This document shows, in pieces, positions 1-12,017 of a DNA stretch of 64,000 nucleotides (the first letter of the stretch is position 1; every line of letters begins with the position of its first letter). The notes beneath the pieces were generated by a model, which had not been told where the DNA came from, ran no database searches, and was given only the letters and a program-made list of their open reading frames with translations. Location: assembly GCA_020747065.1 (NCBI GenBank), contig JAGMVK010000006.1, forward strand, positions 868,001 through 932,000, given 5' to 3'. This DNA is from Cadophora sp. MPI-SDFR-AT-0126 (lineage: Eukaryota; Ascomycota; Leotiomycetes; Helotiales; Ploettnerulaceae). The translations under genes and the position numbers were made by a program.

Positions 1-2815
1 ATAGAAAACTTATTTTAGCTAAATAATACTATACTAAAACGCTTAGAGCTAGTAGAAATCTAATTAACTAATTTAATATTAGATCTACTAGTAGATTATA
101 TATTAGAGGTATTATTATAAAAAAATAAAGATCTAGTAATAAGCTTAAGCTTACTCTTATCTTTATTATTATCCTAAGTATATATTAGTATATAAGCTTT
201 AAATAATTATAATTAAAGATAAATATAAGTATTTAAAAAAGAAATAAACTTCCTTAGACTACTTTACGAGTTTAACTTATATTACTTAAATTAGTAACTT
301 ACTCTCTTATATAATATATAAGTTTAGTAACTCTATAATTATAATTAATAAGAGATTATAAAAGAGTTTTAGAAGATATCTTAAAGTAATTTAAGGCTAT
401 AGTAATCTTTTTATATAAATTTAAAGAAAAAAAATAAGAGAAAAGATATAAGACATAAAGAAATTTATAATATATTAAAAGCTTAAAAGTTTAGAAGTAT
501 AGAAAAATCTAGAGTTAATATACTTTAAGAAAGTATATAATTACTTAAGAAATATATAATTACTTATTAATATATAGCTAATTAGAGCGCGCTATTATAT
601 ACTATTTACTAATTTACTTCTAACCTTTAGTATATCTTCTTAAAAGATTACTAATTCACTTTACCTCTACTAATTAATACTTATTCTAATTTAGCTACTT
701 ATATTTAGTAACTATAGAGCTTTACTTAAATTCAATAATAATTACTTATCTATACGCTTCTTAATTTATATATAATTATAAACTAGATTATTTTATATAA
801 TCTTTAGAATTAAATCCTTTATTATTCTTTTATTTATATTCTCTAACTAGATTATTCTACGTATATATTTATAATATAAAGATATATTATACACTAGACT
901 TATATAATCTTTATTTACTTATTTAATTATAATATATTTATTTATACTTTTCTTTATAACTTAGGTATATATATTATAAATATATATTTATAATTATTAT
1001 ACTTATTTAAGGAGTATATATATATATATAAGGTACTCACTACTTTAGACTTAATCTTTATTTATGTAAATTTAATAGTAAGACTCTTAGACTTAAGCTT
1101 ACTATAAAGGTATATTAAACACGCTCTATTAGAAGTTATATTTAGTCTAGTATATACTTAGTAAGTATACTATATATATATAATATACTCTTAAGCTCTT
1201 CCTTAAGGAGGTAACGCTCTTTTAAATATATCTTTTTATACTATACTTTTACTCTAATTAGGAGATCTTATCTCTTTAACCTAGCCTACTCGCACTACTG
1301 CACGACATATAATTATAAAATAATTCTAGATCTTTTTTATAATCTTTAAGTATAAGAACCTTCTTATAATTTTTTAGGAAAAGTACTAATAAATCTCTAA
1401 GTATATAAGAATTAATAAGTAAATATTATTACTTTCTCTTATTATATAACCTTTACTTTTATAATAAACCTTTTTCTTTCACTTAGTAGAATTAAGATCT
1501 AGAAACTAATAATCTTATAAAGTTTTACGTTACTTAAGCTTATTAACTTACTACTATTAATACTTTAATTATTATTAATAACTTCTCTTTTACCTTTATA
1601 ATATATAATTATTAAGAAGTTAATATAAGTACCTTTATAAGTATACTACTTAATAGAAAATTAAAACTAAAAAGATTTATAATACTTTTATAAAAGATAA
1701 TAATATAACTCTTAATACCGGGCCTTTACTCTTATAAGCTATTAAATTAAATAAAAGAGATTAAAAGAAGATTAAGTATATTATAACTTTTAAAGAACTA
1801 GTTTTACTTATACCTTCCTTATAAGCTATTAGTATAAAACTTCACTTAACTCCTATAAAAGGAAGAGCTAAGTACCCCTTACTTATAAAAGAAGATTAGT
1901 AAAGTACTAGTCCTTATATTCTCTTAATAACTCTAGTTTCTAATAATAATTCTCTTTTTACTTAATAGCCTATTAATATTAATATTAAGAAGGATAATAT
2001 CTCTTAGCTTTAAGTTATATATAAATCTTTTCTTATAGAAGTATTTATTATTAACTCTTCCTTTATTATTATTTTTAATAATACTTCTTTAATAAAGGAA
2101 AGATAATAAAACTAACTAATACTTTATCTTATAATAAATAGAATTATTATAGAATAAAGAAAAGAACTCGGAACTTTATATTTATAAAAGCTATAATAAG
2201 AGAATAGTCTAAGACTTATAATATATATTTTATAATATAAATACTTAATTCTTATCTCGGAAGTTAATAAGGAGTTCTCTTCTTAATTTATAAATAAGTA
2301 TTTATACTCTTAGAGTATATAAGAAAGAAAAAAGAACCTCTTAAGTAATTCTATTATTAATTCTAATACTCCTTTATACCTTCTAAAAGAGTATAGCTTC
2401 TAAGCTAAGGACTATACTAATTTACCTTAGAAAATAACTTAATAGATATATCCTTCTATAGAATTAAGTATAAATACCCCCTTACCTTAAGCTTATACTT
2501 CTCTAATAAAGCTTATAAGAGCTATAAATATTAAATAGAAAAGTGCGTATTAAATAAATATTACTTTAATTAATAGTATAGTATTTTATTTATTAGTTAA
2601 GTATAAAGCTATAGATAAGATATTTATAGCTATAATCTAAAAAGTAAATACTTTACTTAAGTAATATTTATAAAAGTAATATAAGATTATTATTATTTCT
2701 AATTTAGTTATTAAATTAGTTAAGTATTATATAATACTATAATAATTTATTATATATCTTAATAAGCTAGATATAGAACTAGTAATTCCCCTAGAATATA
2801 CTAAATAATCTTATA

Positions 2816-3660
2816 TATTTTCTAAAGTAGTAAGTAATATACTTCCTTCCTACTACTTATATAACTATAAGATTAAGCTAAAAAGTAAAAAAAAGAAAGC
2901 TTTTAAGTACTCCTTATTATATAAGATATTAGTAAAGAAACTTATAGCTATTAAAGAATATATTACTAATAACTTTAATAAAAGATTTATTAAACTTTTT
3001 TAAGTACTATTTATTACTTTTATTTTCTTTATTAAGAAATTAAATAGCTTCTTTTATTTATATATTAATTTTTAAGTATTAAATTCCCTTACTTATAAGG
3101 ATTAATACTTTCTTTTATTAATTAATAAAACTTTAATTTATATTACTAGTACTTATATTTTTATAAAACTTAATATTTATTAAGTATTTTATAAAATATA
3201 AATAAACTTAATTTTAAAAGAGTATATAACTTTTAGGATAAGATATAGAATATATAAGTATAAGGTTCTCTTATTTAGACTTACTAATAGTTTAGTAATA
3301 TATTAGTGCTATATAAATAATATTCTCTTTAATTACTTTAATAATTTTTATACTATATACTTAAATAATATTCTTATATACTCTAAGGATTTTTTAAAGT
3401 ATTATTTTTATATAAAGAAGATATTATAATACTTATAAAATATAAGCTTTTAAGCGGATCTAAAAAAGTATAAGTTTAGAATTATAAGAATTAAGTACTT
3501 AGGATTTATTATATTAACTTCTAATTTAGAAATTAATCCTAAGAAAATCTCTATAATTACTAAATAGACTTATTCTTCTTTTATTAAGAGTATATAATCT
3601 TTCCTTAATTTTTATAACTTCTATTAATACTTTATTTATAATTATAATATTATAGCGAAA
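2816..3660 (+). pseudogene. Degraded Ty3/Gypsy reverse transcriptase domain
   Basis: Translation in one + frame gives, with stops, the standard run of Gypsy RT blocks. There is a lead-in resembling the 'FSK...LPPH..YDHKI.L' segment at about 2819-2885. Next comes an 'FRLTNS' block (FGLTNAP in intact elements) near 3278. A 'YLNNILIYSK' block follows at about 3360-3390, in which the catalytic Asp-Asp pair reads Asn-Asn, a G-to-A change. Last is 'KYLGFIIL' near 3496. A functional RT needs those aspartates, so the domain is dead independently of the stops. Spacing between blocks is like intact elements, so decay was by point mutation and not by deletion. Confidence 0.82.
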
Positions 3661-3759
3661 CCTTTTATTTATCTTACTAAAAATAATATTCTTTTCTACT
3701 TTATTATAGAATATAAAAAGGCTTTTAATTACTTTAAATATATACTTACTTTAATCCTT

Positions 3760-4060
3760 CTATTAAGGTACTAGTAAAATCTACTTTACTTACTTAAAAC
3801 TAATATAAGTAATAATATTATTACTAAAGTACTTTCCTAAAAGTATAATAAGAACTAGTCCTTTATTACCTTTTTCTTAAAAACTATACTCCTTATAAAG
3901 CTTAATTATACTATTTATAATAAAGAAATACTTATTATTATCTATTTCTTTAGATATTAAAAAATTAAGCTTATAAGAGCTTTTTATTAGATTTATATTA
4001 TTATAGATTATAAAGTTTTAAAATACTTTATAATTTCTAAATAATTAAATACTTAATAAG
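3760..4060 (+). pseudogene. Degraded Ty3/Gypsy RNase H domain
   Basis: The RT frame continues into a segment with RNase H character. A 'KTNISNNIITKVLSQ' stretch begins at about 3796, corresponding to the family's 'ETDASDYAIG.VLSQ'. It is followed at about 3915 by a 'YTIYNKEILIII' stretch, corresponding to 'YEIYDKELLAIV'. The acidic catalytic residues are mostly replaced by Asn or Lys, as expected from G-to-A change. No independent function is expected. Confidence 0.68.
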
Positions 4061-4439
4061 TTTAATAAACTAAATTTTTAATTAATTATAATTTTATAAT
4101 TACTTATTACCTTAAAACTTATAACCTTTTAACTAATACTTTCTTTTATAAATTAGATAAATTAAATTAATAGAATATAAAAAAGAAGATATAGTGTTTA
4201 TAGTAATTCCTTTATTATAATTAAGTTAACTTTAGCTTTTTCTTTTAAGAGATTTAGCTAAATAATAATATAACTTAACTAGAAGTAAGTATAAGAATTA
4301 CTATATTTTTTCTTATGTTTTTTATAGTATAATAAGTTCTTAATATTAACTATAATACTTCTTTCCTTAAGGCTTTTTACTAATAAGCTACTTCTAATTT
4401 CTTAGGTAAACTAAATATAAAAAAAGACCTCTTATTATA

Positions 4440-5330
4440 TAAAAATAGACTTTTAGTCTTAAATATTAATTACTTTTATACTTTAATAATTCGGGAGGTT
4501 TATAATTAGATTATAATAGTATACTCTAGTACTAAGAAAATTATTTAACTTTTTTCTTTTTAGTACTAGTAGTATAGTATTAGTAAGATAGTAAAGTAAT
4601 ACTACTATAATTATTATACTTACTAATAAATTTAAGTTCTCTAAAATAAGAAACTTAGTTTCCTTTACTCTTTACTTATTTTATCTTACTTTTAGGAATA
4701 TATTATAGTAAATTATTACTTATTTAATAAAGATAAATACGGATTTAATAATATACTTATATTTATTAATTATTTTAGTAAATAAGTAATAAGTATTTCT
4801 TACTAGAAAATAATAGATACTTATTAATTCACTTATATATATATTTACTATATATATTAATACTTTAGTACTTTCTTAAGTATTACTTCTAATAGAGATT
4901 CTTAATTTATATCTAGATTCTAAATAACTATTTACTAGATTCTAAGTATTAAAAGATAGCTATTTACTATTAATTACCTTTAGATAAATAGCTAGACTAA
5001 AGTATATAACTAATACTTTTAGTAAAGACTCTAGTCTTTTATTAGCTACTATTAAGATAATTAGTTCGAATTCTTACTTATTATAAACTATATATAGATA
5101 ATATTCCTCTATAACTCTCTAAGAAATCTCTTTTCTTTTAAAGTAATCTATAAATATACTTCTTATATAAATTAGGATTAAAGAATTAATTTATTAAACT
5201 TAATTACTCCTACTAATAAATTAAATACTTAATAAGCTATTAAATATACTATATAATACTTTAAAGTATAATAGATAGCTTAATTAAACTTCTCTATAGC
5301 TTAGGCTAGAATAGCTTAGTTATATAATCT
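4440..5330 (+). pseudogene. Degraded Ty3/Gypsy integrase (zinc-binding and core)
   Basis: Near 4560-4640 a frame resembles the H2C2-type zinc-binding region, but its Cys/His ligands are mostly lost. At about 4735-4790 a 'YGFNNILIFINYFSK' stretch matches the start of the Gypsy integrase core, with Asp residues read as Asn. At about 4880-4920 a 'SNRDSQF'-like block, with stops, corresponds to the family's second catalytic block. At about 4965-5010 a degenerate version of the 'YHPQTDGQTE' motif can be followed. The DDE triad cannot be functional. Confidence 0.72.
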
Positions 5331-6234
5331 CTTTTACTATAAGATTAACTTTAATAAAAATAGCTTTATCTAGCTTAATATATATTACTTTAAGATACTT
5401 CGATTATTTAAGAAACTAGACTTACTTACAAATAGATTATTCTAAGTACTTAAAAAGATTAGTAACTTATACTACTTGAAATTATTAGTAAGTATAAAAG
5501 TCTATAATATCTTTCTTATAAGTAAATTATAAAAGGACCCCTAAGACTCCTTATTAAAGTAAGTTTAAGAGCTACTTTTACTAATTAATATTATTAGAAA
5601 TAATAAATAAGAGTTAAAGAAAGTACTTACTTATTATAAGTAATACTTAATACTCTTTTACTATATTACTTAGCTAAACTATAATATTAATTTAATATAG
5701 TATAATACCTTAGATCTTAAATATACTTTTTATAAGATTAGAGACTTTTATTTTAATTACTTTAAGTAAGTAGAACTACTTATAAAGCTCCTTAAATAGC
5801 TAAAGGCTTAGGAAGATAGTATTAATAATTACGATTACCTTAATAGAGATTAAGAAATAATAAGACACTTAAGGATAAGCTTTTTCTAAAGAAGAGAGTA
5901 GTATAATAGTAAAGCTTTATAGTAGAGCCTTAAAGTAGATATTAGATTTTAAGGTAATTTCTATATACTTACTTAAGCGAGCTTAAGTAAGATAAAGTAA
6001 ATCTCCTTATATATTACCTCTTCCTCTTTATACCTTCTTTACTACATAATTATAGATTCTAAAAGACTCTTATTATTATTATATATCTTTCTATTAATAT
6101 ATAAGGTAGTAGTTACATATAACTATTATCTTTCTAGAGTAAGGCGTTACAATATAAAAGAAGCGTAGGAGTTAGCTAAATTAAATATATAAGCTATATA
6201 GGATTATATAGTAAAAGCTATAAACTAATATTAT

Positions 6235-6660
6235 AGACTTATTAATTTCTAAGTAAGTAATAAAGTATACTTATTTACTAAGAACTTTAAGAGCTACTAA
6301 TTAAGCTATAAGCTTAGTAATTAATAGGAAGAACTATTTAAGATCTTATATTAAATAAGGAATTCTTACTAGCTCTAGTTACTTATAAGATCAAATATTT
6401 ATAATATTTTTACTTCTAAGCTATTATTCCAAGACTTAAATAACCTCTTACTTAGTTAAGAATAGCCTTAAAACCTCTCTAAGATAATTAAGAGTTAAGA
6501 AGAATAGGAAGTATAAGAAGTTCTTATATCGCGATTATATTATAATACTTTAAAGTATTAAGTTAATTAAGTAAGCTATAATCTTAATACTATATAGTAT
6601 AATATATCTAACTTAATAAAGTTACCTTATAAGTTAAGAGATTTTCACTAAGTTAACTTT
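6235..6660 (+). pseudogene. Degraded integrase C-terminus and chromodomain
   Basis: At about 6255-6345 a frame reads 'KVYLFTKNFKSY', the usual 'GDKVWLSTKNL' start of the Gypsy integrase C-terminal segment. At about 6490-6650 the translation contains 'ISRLYYNTLKY', then an 'N..SYNLNTI.YNISN' stretch, then 'LPYKLRDFH'. This is the fungal retroelement chromodomain pattern, in which Trp codons of the aromatic cage read as stops. The chromodomain places the element among chromoviruses, which target heterochromatin. Trp to stop is a G-to-A change. Confidence 0.72.
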
Positions 6661-8236
6661 TCTACTTTAGGATTACTTTAAAACTTACTTAAATAGTTAG
6701 TTATATAAGAAAATAAAGAAGATAACTATAGTTACTTAGAAGATAATAGACTAATTAGTAAGATAGTAAAATAAGATTTAATTTAGATTATTTAAATACT
6801 TTCTAATTTAAAGTATTAATATTATAGTCTTACGATTATACTTTAGCTAGAATATCTTACTAGTTTCACTATAAAGAGCTACTCTTATATAAGAAGTCTA
6901 ACTAAAGATATAGCTATAAAGAACTAATAATAAAGCTAATCTGAAATAGGACTTATTCTCCTTTTACTTTAAATTACTTAGAATCTCCTTATTCTTTCTC
7001 GTGCTACTTAAGTATCTCTTTATACGGAATTTATTTAGTAGCTTACTAGAGTTCTCTTCTCTTCTTTTATACTTTAAAGCACTATAAATCTCCTTAGCTA
7101 CTTTAGTAGTACTAGTAGTAATCTTTTCTTAGATTTAGCTTAAGGCTATAAATATACTTTAAATATATATTAATTAGAAGTTATTTAAACTTTACTTAAA
7201 TGAAAATAAGTATATTTAAAACTAGATCTTTATCTTAGATTAAGATAGTTATAAGCGAAACTTATAATAGAAGAAAAAGATAAAAGAAAAAGAGGTAATT
7301 TATAACTTATTATATAGCTAGATCTATAATAGCTTAGTAAAAAGTATAGGTTTTCTTTAATAACTTTAACTATAGCTCGCTTTATATCTTAAAGGTATTA
7401 ATAGTAATAATATATAATCTAGTATTAATTTCTTAAGCGATAGAAATAATACTCTTATTATCTTTAGTAGTAATAGTAAGAGAGAGCTTATAATATTCTT
7501 TAGCTATATAATACGAAATCTAATATAGAAATCAGTATTTTAGCTTATTTAGATTATAATCGGACTATATTTATAATAATTAGGATTTAGAAAAAGAAAG
7601 TAGGAAGTACTTATAAGATTACACTTTTCTACTTACTTCTTATAATATATATACTTCTTACTTTTAGTACTATTAAACTTATAAATATAATCTAGTTCTA
7701 TAATAAGTAAGTAAATATATTAGATATAATACTTATAGTAAGCGAATTTAAGAGTATTAATAAGAGTTAGAGCAAGTACTATTTATATTAATATACTAAA
7801 TTAACTCTGAATTACTACTAAACTACTAGGAATTTAGAACTTAATTTACTCTTAAATTACTTATTTTATTTAATATAGACTATTAAAATATATTAGTAAT
7901 ATATATAGATTAATAAATCTCTATATATAAGGTTTACTTATAGAACTTAAAGTTATAATTATTTAAAGAAGAAAGTTAGAATTCTAGAGATCTGTACTAT
8001 TAAGTACTATAATATATATAATAGTAAGTAATTATAGCCTTACTAAACTTAGTTCAAATATTTTTTAGATAGCTTTATAATTAAGTTATTACCTCACTTA
8101 TTACTACTATTATTATTAATTAGTACTACTAGATTAATACTTCCCTTAGAATCTCCTTACTAAAGCTATATATCTCTATTATTTTATATAATAATAATTT
8201 TATATAGAAATATAATTCAGAGCTTAGGAGTAAGCT

Positions 8237-8470
8237 TTCTTATAAAAGGAGGGAATATAATATTAAAGTAATAGAAGTACTAGAAATAAGAGTACTTAGG
8301 TTTAGCCGGAATATTACTAGATAAAAGCCGGACTAGATTTATATATATATAGGATTACTCCCCCTCTAAGGGCTTCTTATTTTCTTATTTCCTTTATACT
8401 AAATCTATAATATTATTATTTACCTACTCCCTTACTCCTATACTTAATACTACACTTAGTAATATTACGT
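8237..8470 (+). repeat. Possible polypurine tract and 3' LTR of the Gypsy relic
   Basis: A purine run (AAAAGGAGGG) at about 8245-8254 is followed by a segment that starts near 8256 with TATAATATTA and ends near 8468 with TAATATTAC, an imperfect inverted pair as expected at LTR ends after mutation. No second copy was found in the window, so this is only a candidate. Nothing coding is visible between the two ends. Confidence 0.3.
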
Positions 8471-9570
8471 CGTTATATCTTTCCGGTAGGCACGCTTCAG
8501 GGAAGAAAAAACTGTTAAATTAAGAGGTTATAAGATGTATAATATATATGCAGGTAAGAAGAAAAGGTGTATATTATACTTAAGGTACCTCTAAAGGAAA
8601 TCAGTAATCTTATAGCTCTTATAGCTATTTAGAATAAGGAGTCTTACTAAATAATTATATAGTTCTATCTAAGAGATAAAGACTTTTTCTAGCTACTTTA
8701 GAGCTATTTAATTAGTTATTTATCTATTATCTATAGCTATAAAGTACTATAGATTAAATATATCTAATTAAAATAGAAACTATTACTATTAAATTATTTT
8801 TCCCTTATAGATTATAGCTAGAAAAGTAAAGGTATTTATAATAGATATATACTTAATAATTATTATCTAAGTATATAAGCTTAACTATTTCCTTTAAATC
8901 TTCCGGCTTTCTGTACTCCTTATGATATATCTATTAAGATTATAACTTTCTATAATTCCTGTTTTATCTATATTCTATTATTAAGAGGCTGGAATTACCT
9001 TAATATCCGGAATCTCTAATTTTTAGAACTAAGGTCTAATAACTTTAGAATAAGTATAGTTAATATATATAGAATTAACGTATATTTACTTCTTAATCTT
9101 AAGAATAGGATTCCGGGCTAAAAACTATACTATCTAGTGTTTTCTAAGTAGGTAATAGTCTTCTTAGAAAGCTAAAAGCTTCTCTTTAAAAACCTGTATT
9201 TATATATAAGTAACTCTATAGCTAAGAGTCTCTTAAGTTAAAATCTAATTAATTAATTAATTCTCTACTATTATAGGGAGCTTTTATAAGTAGCTAATAA
9301 CTTCCTTATATAGTTATATCGTTATATTATAGTCTATAAGGGTAGACCTTAGAATACCTTACTTAAGTAATGCCTTTTATAAGGACTTATTACTTACTAC
9401 TTCTTTAAGAGCGTATATAACATTATATTTAGTATATTAAGGCTTTATAATATTATTAATTTATATTTCAAATTTCAAGAGAATCAATTAGAGATTAGAA
9501 TATTAAATAATTATTGAAGTTAGGTGGTACAAGAAGCGGTGAGGTTAAGCGAGGTGGCCGGAATGCAGGG
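8470..9570 (-). mobile_element. pogo/Fot-like DDE transposon relic
   Basis: Read on -, with stops, the segment gives the profile of a fungal pogo/Fot (Tc1-mariner superfamily) transposase. In order from the right there is: a helix-turn-helix-like part near 9.33-9.45 kb; a helical region; an 'NPILKIKK' block at about 9085-9115 (intact elements have 'HPELKTKK'); a 'VNSIYIN' block near 9070; a 'YNIDKTGIIES' block near 8960 (the 'YNxDETGI' catalytic block, Glu changed to Lys); and a 'KGKIIQ' stretch near 8795. Possible terminal inverted repeats begin TTCCGG at 8481 and, on -, at 9563, and share about 12 of 17 positions. The C-terminal part is unclear and the element may be truncated. Confidence 0.6.
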
Positions 9571-9582
9571 GTGGCCGGAATG
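9553..9582. repeat. Two 13-bp direct repeats at the AT-rich boundary
   Basis: GGTGGCCGGAATG occurs at 9553-9565 and again at 9570-9582. The pair sits exactly where base composition switches from AT-saturated to normal. It may be the duplicated end of the pogo-like element, or a target-site scar. Confidence 0.6.
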
Positions 9583-9735
9583 GGGGGGTTAGACGTTACC
9601 CTATCGATCACAAGAAAATACTCTTGCTTCGTAGGTTTCAACTGGTTCACACATCATTACTTTACATTCGCTGTAGAACTCAAGGACAGCTCTAGCTCCT
9701 GACACAAACGTAGGTAGATTGCCAGAGGACCACTA

Positions 9736-10441
9736 TTACTTCTGAACGTCCAACAGCACCTGCAAACACTCTAGTATAACCTGGTGGTCCTCTTCCTGAG
9801 CTAGACCACTCACAACAACGGCAGCAACTGGCCCCTCGACTGCTTGAACACGGACAGCAAAGCCCCCACCGTGGATAGCATAGTCGCCAGCTTGTTCTCC
9901 GAGTTGAAATCGAGCCTTGAATGTATTTTCGTCGCCCTGATCAAACATATTGTGGGCTGCCCATGTACTAAAACCAAATCTCAAGACTAGATTCCTCTTA
10001 CGGCGTACCTAATTGTCGTTCTCAGGAACAGTTCCAGGTCTTGACACTAAAGTGGCAGGGCAGTCAGTATTATTCTAGTTCAGGGGGATATTATATGTCA
10101 TGTAGTTTCACGGATTGTTCAAGGAACCTGGAGAGATGAGAAGCTTCTCGGAAGACATACTAGCATGAAACAACAGCTGCTGGTTGTTGGCTAGAATAAT
10201 GTTCACTACTGCCGGGTTTTCTGATAGTTCTCGCAGTCGGTTCCTGATTGAAATGCCGAGTTCGAAGGCATCGTCGGCATTGAAGTGCAGCAATGTGACT
10301 CTCTTTTCTTGAGCGAGTATTTCATCAACCTGAATAACGTTTGTAAGTATCTTAAAACCCATAGAATAGTATCTGTCATGTGGTGGAAGGAAAACTTACT
10401 GCCTGAGGCGGTACACCGAGTTTCCGAGGGGAAGTCGTCAT
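9736..10441 (-). pseudogene. UPF0303 / haem-degrading-like protein, probably broken
   Basis: The three coding pieces resemble the UPF0303 family (yeast YBR137W; GlcG/HbpS-like fold), a small cytosolic protein of uncertain role. Exon 1 (10441-10400) encodes a 14-residue start. Exon 2 (10329-10112) carries the 'RVTLLHFNADDAFELG' and 'NQQLLFHASM' parts. Exon 3 (10008-9736) carries 'VRRKRNLVLRFG', 'YAIHGGGFAVRV' and 'VVVSGLAQEEDHQ', the conserved C-terminal half. The first intron (10399-10330, GTAAGT..CAG) is clean. The second does not parse: the only GT near the end of exon 2 is at 10111-10110, and joining it to the AG at 10010-10009 leaves the frame off by one. The gene lies only about 250 bp from the RIP-mutated block, so a decayed copy is likely; a non-canonical intron is the alternative. 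Confidence 0.55.
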
Positions 10442-12017
10442 CTTGAATGCTACTGTGTCTGCTTGCCGTTTTATCAATCGATCATGTTAGCACGAGGATT
10501 GTCGCTCTTTATAGAATATCATAGATCCTCGAGGGCAGCAACAGTTGTGCGGGACGTGAACTGGCAGGCAGGCAGGCACTCTCCGAAGCAGCGTGTTCGG
10601 CTGACCGAGTCTCGTCGTGGTCGTGATTGCATTGCCTCGCATCGCATCACCGTGTGGACCCCGGCCTGCATTCTTCCTGTCCCATCATAGAAGATATCAT
10701 CCGACTCCGTAAAAGTGCGGGGGATGGTGGGGGAGGGAGAAGGGGGGGAGGACAGGGTAGGTAGGGCAGATAGGGTAGGTAGGGCAGATAGGGTAGGTAG
10801 GGTAGGGTAGACTGTACTGACTTGTATTTACTCCTGTAGTGACTGTAGAATCGGGACCGTAGTATGCAACCCAGCCCAGCCCAGCCCACATATTCTACTG
10901 TACGTACTCAGAGACAGAGTAATTACTCGCTCCTGCAGACTTAGTTAGTGCTTGCCAGCTTCAGGACCGACCGACCAGGCAAGTAGTTCAAGGCGAGGTA
11001 CGCTTACAGAGGTAGGAACCAAGCACTTGGAACCAAGTTTGAAACTCTCGGCCCGCAATGAATGTGGAGAAAGTCGCTTGCAATTGACCCGAAAAGAAGC
11101 CCTCAGCCTCCAGTCTGTCCCTGAAGTCTTGCTTCTTGATGATGATGATGATGGTGTTTCATGGCGCAGATTCAGTCGCGGCGGCTGACTCGAGCGTATC
11201 TCCGGAATGTGGGTGGTTCCATGCATGGATGGTAGGGTAGGATATAAGGTAGGTTTCTCATACTTCTGTCCAAAAATATACATACCTTACCTATCTGATA
11301 CTTTACTTAGACTTTAGGGAAACTAGGGGTCGGTGACATTGATCGGACCCTTACTGCAATCAGACCGGGGTAGTACAGTAGGGCTTAGTGACAAGTGGCT
11401 TAGAGTCCATCCCGAGTCCCCCCGGCCCCCCCTCTATTGCGGCTGCCCATTTGCACCAAAAATGGCGATTTTCAATCGCCTCTAATCCATTTAGAAATAA
11501 AATGTAAACTTGGAAGACTTACGAAATAAGCCTATTTGGTTTTATCTATTAGATCGATAAGAGAATGGTGATTTCCAAATGAGTTTGAATGTTTTATATA
11601 CAACGTCACGTATTCGCAACTGCTCGAGTCGATGAGATGATCCATAGCCTGCTTTTCATACATGTGCAGCCTAGAAGGATTGCACTCACCCGAGTTTCTC
11701 GGGGCTGACTCCTGTACCTGCAGGTATTCGTACAACTAACCATATGCTCAGGTCTCCCGTATACACCGGCCCCGCCTCTCTACTCTGCTCTCGGGATATC
11801 TGGAGAGTTGCCAGAAGAATGTTATGATGCTCAAAGTCTCGTAACAAGCTATTAGTATCTGCCCATATATGAAGCCATATGCCACATTAGTTTCAAATCA
11901 ACTTGTTTCCCATCTTGCATTCTATCGATTGGTCTCCTCTGACATTGCCTTCCTTACCCGCTGAGGATCAAGACGAACCATCATTCATAACCTCTCTTCA
12001 GGCTTAGCATACATTGT
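10442..12017. other. Intergenic, no supported gene
   Basis: No gene was recognised. It holds a GGGTAGGTAGGGCAGATA-type repeat (10741-10811), a short GAT/ATG run near 11139-11152, and a C-rich stretch near 11418-11435. Short frames here have no recognisable domain and biased composition. The last few hundred bases are the likely promoter of the oxidoreductase gene. Confidence 0.5.
10741..10811. repeat. TAGGG/GCAGATA minisatellite-like tract
   Basis: The G-rich strand repeats GGGTAGGTAGGGCAGATA about three times and then decays into GGTAGGGTAGGG. It resembles telomere-like sequence only loosely, because TTAGGG units are absent. A long run of G triplets on one strand could form G-quadruplexes; that is inference. 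Confidence 0.7.

Larger units (their letters stand above)
1..8470 (+). mobile_element. Chromodomain Ty3/Gypsy retrotransposon relic, RIP-degraded
   Basis: This AT-saturated stretch has no long reading frame, yet read on + through stop codons it keeps the order of a Ty3/Gypsy pol: reverse transcriptase (about 2.8-3.7 kb), RNase H (about 3.8-4.05 kb), integrase core (about 4.5-5.3 kb), integrase C-terminal part and chromodomain (about 6.2-6.65 kb). The gag/protease part should lie in 1-2.6 kb but is not readable with confidence. Stops and substitutions are overwhelmingly of the G-to-A and C-to-T kind (for example Asp to Asn in the RT active site, Trp and Gln to stop), as expected from RIP on both strands. 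The 5' LTR was not found and may lie before the window. The family call is firm; the exact ends are not. Confidence 0.8.

Noticed and set aside
1..9480. CRISPR, mitochondrial DNA or bacterial insert as the cause of AT richness
   Set aside because: No regular spacers or mitochondrial genes; Gypsy and pogo domains are readable, so RIP-mutated transposons explain it.
10741..10811. Interstitial telomere
   Set aside because: Contains TAGGG-like units but no TTAGGG runs; better described as a local minisatellite.
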